DNA of 64,000 nt, taken from assembly GCF_004298145.1 (NCBI RefSeq), contig NZ_SCRH01000014.1, positions 1 through 64,000 on the forward strand, read 5' to 3'. The DNA comes from Mycobacterium sp. (GTDB taxonomy: Bacteria > Actinomycetota > Actinomycetes > Mycobacteriales > Mycobacteriaceae). Positions 43,946-52,581 of the stretch are shown here, piece after piece. Made by a program: the position numbers and the translations under genes. Positions within the stretch are counted from its first letter, which is position 1. Every line of letters begins with the position of its first letter. The notes below the pieces were generated by a model that was not told the DNA's origin, did no database searches, and was given only the letters and a program-made list of their open reading frames with translations.

Positions 43946-44776
43946 ATGTCGACGATCGACATTAGTGCCGGAACCATTCATTACGAAGCAACCGGACCCG
44001 AAAACGGCAGGCCGGTCGTGTTCGTGCACGGCTACATGATGGGTGGCCAATTGTGGCGTCAGGTCAGCGAGCGGCTGGCCGGCCGCGGCCTGCGCTGCAT
44101 CGCCCCGACCTGGCCGCTGGGCGCGCATCCGGAGCCGCTGCGTCACGGCGCCGATCGAACCATCACCGGCGTCGCCGGCATGGTCGCCGAGGCGCTCGCG
44201 GCGCTCGACCTCGAGGACGTGGTGCTGGTCGGCAACGACACCGGCGGCGTCGTCACCCAGCTGGTGGCCGTGCACCATCGCGAGCGGCTGGGCGCGCTGG
44301 TGCTCACGAGTTGCGATGCGTTCGAACACTTTCCGCCGCCGATCCTGCGGCCACTGCTGTTGGCGGCCAAGTCGAAGACGTTGTTCCGCACCGCGATCCA
44401 GGCCGTACGCGCCCCCGTCGTGCGCAAGCGCGCGTTCGACGGCCTGGCGCACAGCAACGTCGACGACCTCACCGAGCTCTGGGTGCGCCCGGCCCTGTCG
44501 CTTCCTGAGGTCGCCGAAGACCTGCGCCAGTTCACGCTTTCGATGCGCACCGAGGTGACGACGACGGTGGCGACCCGGCTGTACGACTTCGACAAGCCGA
44601 CGCTCATCGCATGGTCGGCCGATGACGTGTTCTTCGAGCAGGAAGACGGGGCGCGGCTGGCCGCGACCATTCCGAACGCCCGCCTCGAAGTGATCGCTGG
44701 GGCGCGGACCTTCTCGATGCTCGATCAGCCCGACCGACTCGCGGATCTGCTCTCGACGATCGCGGTGCGCGCCTGA
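43946..44776 (+). CDS. Alpha/beta hydrolase with Asp nucleophile
   Basis: 276 residues. FVHGYMMGG is the oxyanion-hole strand and VGNDTGG the nucleophile elbow, with Asp where esterases have Ser, as in haloalkane dehalogenases and epoxide hydrolases. WSADDVFF holds the acid. The expected catalytic His near the C-terminus (G-x-G-H-F in relatives) is replaced by GARTF. It may thus be a modified or non-hydrolytic member. Regulated by the divergent TetR. Confidence 0.8.
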   Translation: MSTIDISAGTIHYEATGPENGRPVVFVHGYMMGGQLWRQVSERLAGRGLRCIAPTWPLGAHPEPLRHGADRTITGVAGMVAEALAALDLEDVVLVGNDTGGVVTQLVAVHHRERLGALVLTSCDAFEHFPPPILRPLLLAAKSKTLFRTAIQAVRAPVVRKRAFDGLAHSNVDDLTELWVRPALSLPEVAEDLRQFTLSMRTEVTTTVATRLYDFDKPTLIAWSADDVFFEQEDGARLAATIPNARLEVIAGARTFSMLDQPDRLADLLSTIAVRA

Positions 44777-44788
44777 CCGGCTGGCCTC

Positions 44789-44848
44789 CGCGAGTGTAAC
44801 GGCACGGCGAAAAATCGAGCGGGATCTCGCCGTGGCGTTACGCTCGCG
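44789..44848. repeat. Long inverted repeat before an SDR gene
   Basis: Two 22-base arms (44789-44810 and 44827-44848) differ at only two positions, one a G-U pair, around a 16-base loop. The arms contain GTAACGGCACGGCGA and TCGCCGTGGCGTTAC. The hairpin ends three bases before the SDR ATG at 44852, so it could be a terminator of the hydrolase gene, hide the SDR start, or be a small mobile palindrome. Confidence 0.8.
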
Positions 44849-44851
44849 TGC

Positions 44852-45613
44852 ATGGAAAATGTCCTGCTCGGCCGGCGCATCCTGGTGACCGGCGGCGCCA
44901 CCGGTATCGGCGCTGCCGCCGTCGGAGTCCTGACCGAGGCGGGCGCCGAGGTCGCCGCGACCTACCACCAGACGCCGCCGCCGGAAGGCCTCGCGGCCAG
45001 CTGGCTGCAGTGCGACGTGCGCGACGCCGACGCCGTCTCAGCGATGGTCACCGACGCGGTGCAACGCCTGGGCGGGCTCGACGTCCTGGTGCACGCCGCG
45101 GGGCTCTGGCAGGCCGGGATCCCCGGCTACATCGGCGCCGACGAGATCTCCTTTCTGTTGGACACCAACGTCAAGGCGACCATCCTCACCAATCAGGCCG
45201 CCTACGCCGTCATGAAGGAGCAAAACCCCAAGGGCGGCCGGATCATCAACTTCGGCTCCTCCGAAGCCGTTATGGGCAGCCCGATCTCGGCCGTCTACGC
45301 GGCGACCAAGGGCGCGGTGCAGGCGTGGACGCGGTCGGCCGCCAAGGCCTGGGCCGCCGACGATGTCACCGTCAACGCCCTTGCCCCGGCGGTGCAGACG
45401 CCGGGCGCCGACCGGCTGCGCGATTTCCTCGGGCCAGAATCGGCCGCGCTGATCGACCAGCAGATGAAGATGATGATCCCGCTGGGCGGGACGCTGGGGG
45501 AACCCGCCCGCGACGTCGGACCGATGCTGGTTTTTTTAGCCGGCCCCGGGTCGGGCTTCATCACCGGGCAGCTGCTGGCGGTGGACGGCGGCCTGATGAT
45601 GGTGGGCGGTTAG
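44852..45613 (+). CDS. Short-chain dehydrogenase
   Basis: 253-residue SDR: TGGATGIGAAAV, HAAGLW, NFGSSEA, YAATK, ending LLAVDGGLMMVGG. No ribosome-binding site precedes ATG 44852, which directly follows the long hairpin; a leaderless message or start at the hairpin base is possible. Confidence 0.84.
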   Translation: MENVLLGRRILVTGGATGIGAAAVGVLTEAGAEVAATYHQTPPPEGLAASWLQCDVRDADAVSAMVTDAVQRLGGLDVLVHAAGLWQAGIPGYIGADEISFLLDTNVKATILTNQAAYAVMKEQNPKGGRIINFGSSEAVMGSPISAVYAATKGAVQAWTRSAAKAWAADDVTVNALAPAVQTPGADRLRDFLGPESAALIDQQMKMMIPLGGTLGEPARDVGPMLVFLAGPGSGFITGQLLAVDGGLMMVGG

Positions 45614-46001
45614 GCAGCGCGCGGCCGATCAGACCCTCTGGTTACCAATAGCACTCAGCGGCATCGGCTTTAATCATTGGCTCGCCGGGCGCCCGACTGG
45701 CCACCACGGCGGCGCCTGGCCGCGATGCCCACCGCCGGTGTTCGTGAGACCCCGCGACGAAATTCGCGTGCTCGATTGCGGAGCAGAAGTAGCGACCTGT
45801 GTAACTCAAACAGCATGGGGCAATGATCACCGTTTGATACGAACGAATCCGCTATACACGCGGTCCTCGATAGGGAATCCTGGGCGAAATGGCCATGACG
45901 ATTTCCACAACGCGAGGTGCTGCGCAGCCATGGACCAGCCGGCACCGGCGGCCCCCCATTACGTGTCGCGATTTTGCGGCGCCGAGGTGCCAGCTATCAT
46001 A
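45614..46001. other. Intergenic stretch, no supported gene
   Basis: About 390 bases between the SDR and the acyl-CoA ligase genes. I see no family-like frame, repeat or RNA gene. The right end carries the ligase promoter (GCTATCATAAG) and a TetR-type palindrome listed separately. Confidence 0.4.
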
Positions 46002-46014
46002 AGACGGACCGTCT
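46002..46014. promoter_or_regulatory. TetR-type palindrome upstream of the acyl-CoA ligase
   Basis: AGACGGACCGTCT, a perfect 13-base palindrome centred on A, 40 bases before the ligase ATG. The same 13 bases form the core of the 21-base palindrome at 59186-59206. A TATCAT element directly precedes it. Confidence 0.7.
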
Positions 46015-46053
46015 CGTCTCGTAGGGCGGGCACAGTGAAGGTGAATCGGAGCG

Positions 46054-47742
46054 ATGACTGACGACACGATCCAAGCGCTACTGCGCAAGCGCTTATCCGA
46101 CCCGTCGATCGCGGTGAAATACGGTGACGTGCAATGGAGTTGGCGCCAGTACCTGGAGGGGTCGACGGCGCGCGCCGCCGCCCTGTTGGCCGCCGCCGAT
46201 CCCGTACGACCGCTGCACATCGGCGCCCTGCTGGGAAACACACCCGAGATGCTGAGCCAGATGGCGGCGGCCGGGCTCGGTGGCTACGTCCTGTGCGGGC
46301 TGAACACCACCCGCCGCGGTGCGGCGCTGGCCGCCGATATTCGCCGCGCCGACTGCCAGTTCGTGGTGACCGATGCCGAACACCGGCCGCTGCTGGACGG
46401 CCTGGACCTGCCGGGCACGCAAATCCTCGACACCTCGACGCCGCAGTGGGCCGAGTTCATCGACACCGCCGGGGAGCTGACGCCCCATCGGCAGGTCACC
46501 GCGATGGACGCCTTCATGATGATCTTCACCTCGGGAACGAGCGGAAATCCCAAGGCGGTGCAGGTATCCCACTTCATGGCGACGTTCGCCGGACTCAACC
46601 TCGTCCAGCGCTTCGCCCTGACCGAACAGGACACCTGCTACGTCTCGATGCCGCTGTTTCATTCCAACGCGGTCGTCGCCGGATGGGCGCCCGCGGTGTG
46701 CTCGGGGGCCGCGATGGTGCCCGCGAAGTTCTCGGCGAGCAATTTCCTCGACGACATCCGCCGGTACGGCGCCACCTACATGAACTACGTCGGCAAACCG
46801 CTCGCCTACATCCTGGCCACCGCCGAACGCGACGACGACGCCCACAATCCCCTGCGGGTGGCGTTCGGCAACGAGGCCAACGACAAGGACATCGAGGAGT
46901 TTGGCCGCCGCTTCGGCGTGCAGGTCGAGGACGGCTTCGGCTCCACCGAGAACGCCGTCATCGTGATCCGAGAAGAAGGCACTCCCAAAGGCTCGATCGG
47001 CAAAGGCATGGACGGGATCGCGATCTACAACAGCGACACCATCACCGAATGTGCGATCGCACGGTTCGACGCCGACGGGGCGCTCGTCAACGCCGACGAA
47101 TCGGTGGGCGAGTTGGTGAACACGGCGGGTTCGGGTTTCTTCACCGGCTACTACAACGACCCGGACGCCAACGCCGAGCGCATGCACCACGGCATGTACT
47201 GGTCCGGGGACCTCGCCTATCGGGACGCCGACGGCTGGATCTACCTGGCCGGGCGCACCGCCGACTGGATGCGGGTCGACGGCGAGAACCTGGCCGCCGC
47301 GCCCATCGAGCGGATTCTGTTGCGCCACAGCGCGATCAATCGGATCGCGATCTACGCCGTCGCCGACGGCCGGGTGGGCGATCAGGTGATGGCCGCCATC
47401 GTGCTCAACGACGGCCACAGCCTCGCGCCCGCCGAATTCGAAACATTCCTGGACGCACAGCCCGACCTGTCCCCCAAGGCCCGCCCGCGATACGTGCGCA
47501 TCGCGACCGACCTGCCCAGCACCGCCACCCACAAGGTGCTCAAGCGCCAGTTGATCGCCCAGGGAACCGCTATCGGCGCGGGAGAAGTCTTGTGGGAGCG
47601 CGACGCTCGTGGGACGACGTACACGGCAAGTGCCGATCGCAAGAGCGGCGGAGCCGGGCGCAGCGGGTCGCCACCATTGGCTAGCCGGGGTTCCGGGGTG
47701 TCCGACGGCGGATCTGCCCCTTCGACCGTCGCACCCGCTTGA
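46054..47742 (+). CDS. Acyl-CoA synthetase (FadD-type)
   Basis: 562-residue AMP-forming ligase. The P-loop is TSGTSGNPK, the A5 region GFGSTEN, the A7/A8 segment YWSGDLAYRDADGWIYLAGRTADWMRVDGENLA and the C-terminal lysine in THKVLKRQL. It activates a fatty or sterol-derived acid as acyl-CoA; relatives FadD1 and FadD17 of M. tuberculosis are similar. The last 35-40 residues are Ser/Gly-rich and overlap the convergent PadR gene. The promoter shares the cluster's TetR palindrome. Confidence 0.85.
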   Translation: MTDDTIQALLRKRLSDPSIAVKYGDVQWSWRQYLEGSTARAAALLAAADPVRPLHIGALLGNTPEMLSQMAAAGLGGYVLCGLNTTRRGAALAADIRRADCQFVVTDAEHRPLLDGLDLPGTQILDTSTPQWAEFIDTAGELTPHRQVTAMDAFMMIFTSGTSGNPKAVQVSHFMATFAGLNLVQRFALTEQDTCYVSMPLFHSNAVVAGWAPAVCSGAAMVPAKFSASNFLDDIRRYGATYMNYVGKPLAYILATAERDDDAHNPLRVAFGNEANDKDIEEFGRRFGVQVEDGFGSTENAVIVIREEGTPKGSIGKGMDGIAIYNSDTITECAIARFDADGALVNADESVGELVNTAGSGFFTGYYNDPDANAERMHHGMYWSGDLAYRDADGWIYLAGRTADWMRVDGENLAAAPIERILLRHSAINRIAIYAVADGRVGDQVMAAIVLNDGHSLAPAEFETFLDAQPDLSPKARPRYVRIATDLPSTATHKVLKRQLIAQGTAIGAGEVLWERDARGTTYTASADRKSGGAGRSGSPPLASRGSGVSDGGSAPSTVAPA

Positions 47743-48331
47743 CGGGGTCACGGCTGGTGCCGCCGGCGATCTCGTCGCGCAGCTGGGAGATGTTGGAGAT
47801 CTCCGCATACAGGCCCCGGATCGCGTAGTCCAGGACGGCGAACGAGTACCGCTGGTCGGGGTCCTCGGTGATGCCGAGTTCGTGGGAGCGCTGCCGCGAC
47901 CACAGTGCCTCGTCGAGCCGGGCCCGGGTCGCGTCGAGATGCCGGTCCAGGGTGTCCAGGACGTGCTCGGGATCCTCGCCGCGGGCCAGCCAGGTTTTGA
48001 GGATGACGGGGTGTTTGATGACCACCTGCTCCTGGCCCGGGAAATGCTGGACCCACCGGCGCAGCGCGTCGAGCCCGGCCTCGGTGGTCTCGTACAAGGT
48101 GATGGCGCGCTTGCCGGATTGGGCGCCGGTCTCGCTGACCATTCCCCGGGCCAGCAGCCGGGTCAGCTCGCGCCGCACGTGACTCACCGACGGCGACCAG
48201 TAGAAGTGGCCGACCGACAGTTCGGCGCGCATCTTGATCTCACCGGCGGTGAGTTGTTCGTCGTTGGCCGCCAGCACGCCCAGGACCAGATAGGCGGTGA
48301 CCGGAAGTCCGTTGCTGGTACGGGGACTCAC
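47681..48331 (-). CDS. PadR-family regulator
   Basis: 216 residues. N-terminal winged HTH (TAYLVLGVLAANDEQLTAGEIKMRAEL, SHVRRELTRLLARGMV) and a C-terminal coiled-coil dimer domain. GTG start overlaps the upstream DUF35 stop. It is the last gene of a six-gene overlapping operon and overlaps the 3' end of the acyl-CoA ligase by 62 bases. Probably autoregulates the operon or senses its substrate. Confidence 0.8.
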   Translation of the reverse strand: MSPRTSNGLPVTAYLVLGVLAANDEQLTAGEIKMRAELSVGHFYWSPSVSHVRRELTRLLARGMVSETGAQSGKRAITLYETTEAGLDALRRWVQHFPGQEQVVIKHPVILKTWLARGEDPEHVLDTLDRHLDATRARLDEALWSRQRSHELGITEDPDQRYSFAVLDYAIRGLYAEISNISQLRDEIAGGTSRDPVKRVRRSKGQIRRRTPRNPG

Positions 48332-48762
48332 GAACTGTCGGCCTCTTCGGCGGTGAAGTATGGAAGCATCAGGTCGGGGCCGACGCCGTGGAATTGCACC
48401 CGGACGCGCAGGCCGACCTCGATGTCCTCCGGGGGCACACCGACGACGTTGGTCAGCATCTGATAGCCCTCGTCGAGCGTGATGATCGCCGGTGCATAGG
48501 GCGGTTCGAACTCCGCCGTCACCGGTCGATAAACGACTGTCCAGCTGTAGATCTCACCGCGGCCACCGCCCTGCCGCCAGTCGATGTCGTCCGAAAGGCA
48601 TTGGCGGCAATGCTCAGTCGGGGGAAAGTTCGCCTGACCGCACGCCGCGCAACGCTGATAGCGCAGCTGCCGCGACCGGCATCCCTCCCAGAACGGCACG
48701 CTGACATGGCTGCTCGCGTGCGGGACAGGCCCGGCTTGGGGTCGCAATCGATCAGGGGTCAC
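48328..48762 (-). CDS. DUF35 OB-fold protein with zinc ribbon
   Basis: 144 residues from GTG 48762. The zinc ribbon is intact: CAACGQANFPPTEHCRQC; the OB fold follows (YSWTVVYRPVTAEFEPPYAPAIITLDEG). DUF35 proteins bind acyl-CoA and partner thiolase-like enzymes, as ChsH2 with Ltp2 in cholesterol breakdown. Its start overlaps the thiolase-like stop, the expected partner. Confidence 0.85.
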   Translation of the reverse strand: MTPDRLRPQAGPVPHASSHVSVPFWEGCRSRQLRYQRCAACGQANFPPTEHCRQCLSDDIDWRQGGGRGEIYSWTVVYRPVTAEFEPPYAPAIITLDEGYQMLTNVVGVPPEDIEVGLRVRVQFHGVGPDLMLPYFTAEEADSS

Positions 48763-49925
48763 CGTGGTTCGTCTCCCAAAATCAGCACCGTCGTGAACAG
48801 GGCCCCCGCTCCCCCGTTGCTGCACAACGCGATATGCGCATCGGGGACTTGAAGATCACCGGCCTGGCCGCGCAGCTGCTGAACCGCCCGGATCGCCCGC
48901 TGCATCATCTGCGGATTGGAGCCCGCGTGGCTGAACGACATGGTTCCCCCGTCGGTGGTGATCGGATGGCTGCCGTCGATGGCGATGTGGCCGTCGCCGA
49001 CGAACGGTCCGCCCTCGCCGTCGCCACAGAAGCCGAATGCCTCGAGCTGCCGGATGATTTCGAAGGAGAACGGATCGTACAGTTCCAGCACGTCGACGTC
49101 GTCGCGGCGCAGCCCGGCGTGGTCGAACGCGCACTCGGCCGCGCGCCGGCCCACGACGCCGTTCACGTGATCGCCGCGCCGTCCGGCGAGGTCGTACGCC
49201 GGGGGATGCTGGTAGGACGGGCCGTGGAAGTCCGCGCCGCTGCCCAGGACGTAGATGGGCTGGCTCTTGACGTCGATGGCGTTGACGTTGGCCACGATGA
49301 GCGCACACCCGCCCTCGGACGTGGTGGCGCAGTCCAGGAGATGGAACGGGTCGGCGATGGGGCGCGACGCGGTGATGTCGCCCGGTGCGAAGGGCCCGCG
49401 TTGGTGGTAGACCGCTTCGGGATTGCGTGACCCGTTGTTGCGGATGGTCGCCGCGACGATCGAAAGTTGTTCGCGCGTGGTGCCGTAGACGTGCATGTGG
49501 CGTCGCGCGATGAGCGCGAATTCGGCGGTGGTGAACATGCCCCAGGGCGCGACGAATTCGTTTTCGGGCCGGGTCCACGGCGCGGTGGCCTCGTGGTCGC
49601 GGTATTCGCCGGCCTGGGCCGCGACCAGCACCACCACGTCGGCCATGCCGTGCTCGATGGCGGTCACCGCCTCGGTGATCATGCCGACCCCGAAAGCCAG
49701 GCCCTGCCAGGCGGGGCCGAGACGCAGGTCGTAGATCAACGAGGTCGACTGCGGGCTCGCACTGATGCCGTCGACGTCATCGAGGGTCAGGCCGGCATCG
49801 TCGAGCGCGCCCAGAATCGCCTTGATCGCGAGCCCGCGCGAGGTTTCGCCGTCCAGGCGCCGGCCCTGGCGGGTGTTATGCACGCCGACGATCGCCGCGG
49901 TGCGTTTCTTCCGGCTAGTTTTCAT
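48759..49925 (-). CDS. Thiolase-like protein (lipid-transfer/aldolase type)
   Basis: 388 residues from ATG 49925. Thiolase fold (DVDGISASPQS, EGGCALIVAN, ELYDPFSFEI) but without the nucleophilic Cys at the position of CxSG; the segment reads GLAFGVGMITEAVTAI. That loss, and the DUF35 partner, point to a retro-aldolase role such as Ltp2 rather than thiolysis. Inferred role: C-C cleavage in a CoA-bound side chain. Confidence 0.8.
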   Translation of the reverse strand: MKTSRKKRTAAIVGVHNTRQGRRLDGETSRGLAIKAILGALDDAGLTLDDVDGISASPQSTSLIYDLRLGPAWQGLAFGVGMITEAVTAIEHGMADVVVLVAAQAGEYRDHEATAPWTRPENEFVAPWGMFTTAEFALIARRHMHVYGTTREQLSIVAATIRNNGSRNPEAVYHQRGPFAPGDITASRPIADPFHLLDCATTSEGGCALIVANVNAIDVKSQPIYVLGSGADFHGPSYQHPPAYDLAGRRGDHVNGVVGRRAAECAFDHAGLRRDDVDVLELYDPFSFEIIRQLEAFGFCGDGEGGPFVGDGHIAIDGSHPITTDGGTMSFSHAGSNPQMMQRAIRAVQQLRGQAGDLQVPDAHIALCSNGGAGALFTTVLILGDEPR

Positions 49926-50244
49926 CCGCGACAACTCCCAGGTAGGTGCCCACGACGTCGTATCCGCGTCCGTCGCGCTCGATGGTGCCGATCGTGGTGG
50001 CTCGTGCATCGGCGCGAGCCGCGCCCGGCTCGATCACGTCGATCCGCACGTCCACGGGCCGCGCCGTGCGCGGGTCGGTGATCTCGACGACCATCGCCAC
50101 CGCGTGCTCGTCCTCGTCCCACTCGACGCTGGTGATGCGGTGGCGGGCGGTCAGCTCCATCACCACGGAGTCCTGGCGCACCAGGAAACGCACCGGCGCG
50201 CACAGCTCCCCGGCGCGGGGCGGCACGCACAGGCTGACCGCCAT
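49915..50244 (-). CDS. Small uncharacterised protein in operon
   Basis: 109-residue soluble protein without recognised domain. It is overlapped by the thiolase-like start (11 bases) and begins one base from the CaiB gene's stop. A beta-rich pattern (HRITSVEWDEDEHAVAMVVEITD) could fit a hotdog or SRPBCC-like fold. Possibly a MaoC-like accessory; unproved. Confidence 0.6.
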   Translation of the reverse strand: MAVSLCVPPRAGELCAPVRFLVRQDSVVMELTARHRITSVEWDEDEHAVAMVVEITDPRTARPVDVRIDVIEPGAARADARATTIGTIERDGRGYDVVGTYLGVVADEN

Positions 50245-50245
50245 C

Positions 50246-52579
50246 TCACAGGCCCGCCGGCCGGTCGCTGATGGTGCCCGACCGCCGCAGGTCGGCCAGA
50301 TCCTTTGCGCTGTGCCCGAGAATCTCGGTGAGCACCTCACCGGTGTGCTGGCCGTAGAGCGGCGGCACCCGCCGAATCCAGCGCCTGGGCTCGCCGAGGA
50401 ACACGAAAGGCATTCCGGTGCACCGGAAAGAGCCCGCGACCGGATGGTTGACCGTCTCCCAGAAACCCCGGGCGCGCAGGTGCGGGTCGGTCAGCAGCGC
50501 CGCGGCCGGGGTGACGCGCGCGGCGGCCACCCCGACGCCGCGCAGCGCGTCGACCGCTTCGGTCACCGAGCGCCCCGCGGCCCAGTCGGAGATCAGTTTG
50601 TCGACATCGTCGGACCGCTCGTCCCAGCCGGTTTCGGGCAGCTCCGGTTGGTCGAGGAGTACTGCCAGCGAGGCGCGTGCGGGGGCATCCATCGCGGCGA
50701 GCGCGACCCATTCGTCGTCGCCTCGGCACCGGTACACGCCCTGGGGGTCGGCCCCAGGTCCACGGTTTCCATTGCGGCGCATCGCGATTCCGTTGCGTGA
50801 ATACTCGACCAGCATCTCGGCCGCCACGTTGAGCGCGGCCTCGACCATGGTCGATTCCACCTGCATTCGGGCGCCCCCGCGGTCGCGGATCACCAGTGCG
50901 GCCACGGCGGCGAAGGCGGCGTGCAGGCCGGCGATCGGGTCGCACACCCCGCGCGGAATCACCGGCGGGCCGTCGGCGTGCCCGGTCATCCACGCCATGC
51001 CCGTCGCCTGCTCCATCGTCTGTGCGAAGCCGACGCGGTCGCGCCACGGACCATCGAGGCCGAACGCGGGCATCCGCACCATGATGGCGTGTGGGTTGGC
51101 CACGCGCACCGCGTCCCACTCCAGCCCGAAGTTCGCCATCACCCTGGGCGAGAAGTTCTCGACGACGAGATCGCTCGCGGCGATGAGCTCGAGCGCGATG
51201 GATCGCCCGGCATCGGTGCCCAGGTCGACGCTGACGCCGCGCTTGTTGTTGTTGCTGCACAGGAATACCGGGCCCCACTCCCACCATTGATCCCAGTCGG
51301 GCGGGCGGCCCGCGGAGAACCGCATGCCGTCGGGCCGCCGGACCCCCTCGACCTTGATCACGTCGGCGCCCAGGGCGCCGAGCAGTTGCGTGGCGACCGG
51401 GCCGGCCCAGAACGCGGTGAAGTCGGTGACCCGCACGTCGGACAGGGGAAGGGCGTCGGGGTCGGCGCTTCGGGGCGGCTCGGGCCGGGCCGGCCAGTGC
51501 AGCCGTCCGTTGTCGGCGCCGAGTGATGGCGGCTCTCCGGGCGCCCTGGTCGCTATCGCGTCGCTGCGATACGGCACCCGCGGCGCCAACACCCCGGCTG
51601 GTGATTCGACGAACACGCCGCGTTCCACGAAGTGGTCCACCTTGGGCAGCGTCTCGGGAGACGCGATGGGGGACACCGGGATCCGGAATGCGACCGCAAG
51701 GTCGACGATCTCCTGGGTGGTTCGGCTCCGGGTCCATGCGGTGACCATGTCCAGGAACTCGTCGCGGCGCTCGACCCGGCCGGCGAAGGACGCCAGCTCG
51801 GCGTCGCCGACGAGATCGGCGCGGTCGATCAGCACCAGGAAATCCTGGAACTGCTGCGCGGTGATGGTGCAGAAGCCAACCATGCCGTCGGCCGTGGGGA
51901 CGATCGACGGCAGCTCCAGGCTGCGTTCGTGCAGCAGCGAATCGGCACCCAGCACGCTGGCGGACATGGCGGACAGGCCACCCATCGCGATCACCATGGC
52001 CTCGTACGTCGAGACGTCGATGACCTGGCCGCGCCCGCTCCGGGCGGCGTGCCGGGCCGTCGCCGCGGCGGCCGCCGCGGCGAACGTACCCGCCAGCCAC
52101 TCGCCCAGCCGGCCGCCAGCTTGTACCGGTTCGTCATCCGGCCAGCCCCGACCGGCGATCGATCCGCACAACGCCTGCAGGATGAATTCGTTGGCCGCCA
52201 CCTGGTTTTCGACGTAGGGACCGGTGGTGCCGAACGCTGTCACGGCCACCACCACCGCCGAGGCCGCGGTGTGCGCGGTGATGCCGTCGAGCGTCCACCC
52301 GTCGGTCAGGTCGGTGAGCACGATGTCGGCGCCGGACAGCAGCGACGCGATCTCGGCCTGGCCGTGGTTGACCACCGACTTCTTACCCGCGGCCAGATAT
52401 CCGAACAACGCCCCGGGCGGACCCCCGGCCGACCAGCCGCGCAACGAATCGCCTTGTGTCGATTCGATTTTCACCACGTCGGCGCCGGCGTCGGCGAACA
52501 TCTTGCCGCAGTAGGACACCGCCAGGCCGTTGCACAACTCCAGCACGCGCCAGTCCACGAACGGCGCCTCGGCCCCCAC
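50246..52579 (-). CDS. Tandem CaiB/BaiF CoA-transferase
   Basis: About 777 residues from GTG 52579. Two family-III CoA-transferase units are fused (about 1-385 and 395-775). The first carries the catalytic-Asp segment GQVIDVSTYEA. The second has Glu instead (MQVESTMVEA). Such double units can act as internal heterodimers with one working site. It likely transfers CoA to a carboxylic acid. Second gene of the six-gene operon. Confidence 0.85.
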   Translation of the reverse strand: MGAEAPFVDWRVLELCNGLAVSYCGKMFADAGADVVKIESTQGDSLRGWSAGGPPGALFGYLAAGKKSVVNHGQAEIASLLSGADIVLTDLTDGWTLDGITAHTAASAVVVAVTAFGTTGPYVENQVAANEFILQALCGSIAGRGWPDDEPVQAGGRLGEWLAGTFAAAAAAATARHAARSGRGQVIDVSTYEAMVIAMGGLSAMSASVLGADSLLHERSLELPSIVPTADGMVGFCTITAQQFQDFLVLIDRADLVGDAELASFAGRVERRDEFLDMVTAWTRSRTTQEIVDLAVAFRIPVSPIASPETLPKVDHFVERGVFVESPAGVLAPRVPYRSDAIATRAPGEPPSLGADNGRLHWPARPEPPRSADPDALPLSDVRVTDFTAFWAGPVATQLLGALGADVIKVEGVRRPDGMRFSAGRPPDWDQWWEWGPVFLCSNNNKRGVSVDLGTDAGRSIALELIAASDLVVENFSPRVMANFGLEWDAVRVANPHAIMVRMPAFGLDGPWRDRVGFAQTMEQATGMAWMTGHADGPPVIPRGVCDPIAGLHAAFAAVAALVIRDRGGARMQVESTMVEAALNVAAEMLVEYSRNGIAMRRNGNRGPGADPQGVYRCRGDDEWVALAAMDAPARASLAVLLDQPELPETGWDERSDDVDKLISDWAAGRSVTEAVDALRGVGVAAARVTPAAALLTDPHLRARGFWETVNHPVAGSFRCTGMPFVFLGEPRRWIRRVPPLYGQHTGEVLTEILGHSAKDLADLRRSGTISDRPAGL

Positions 52580-52581
52580 GT

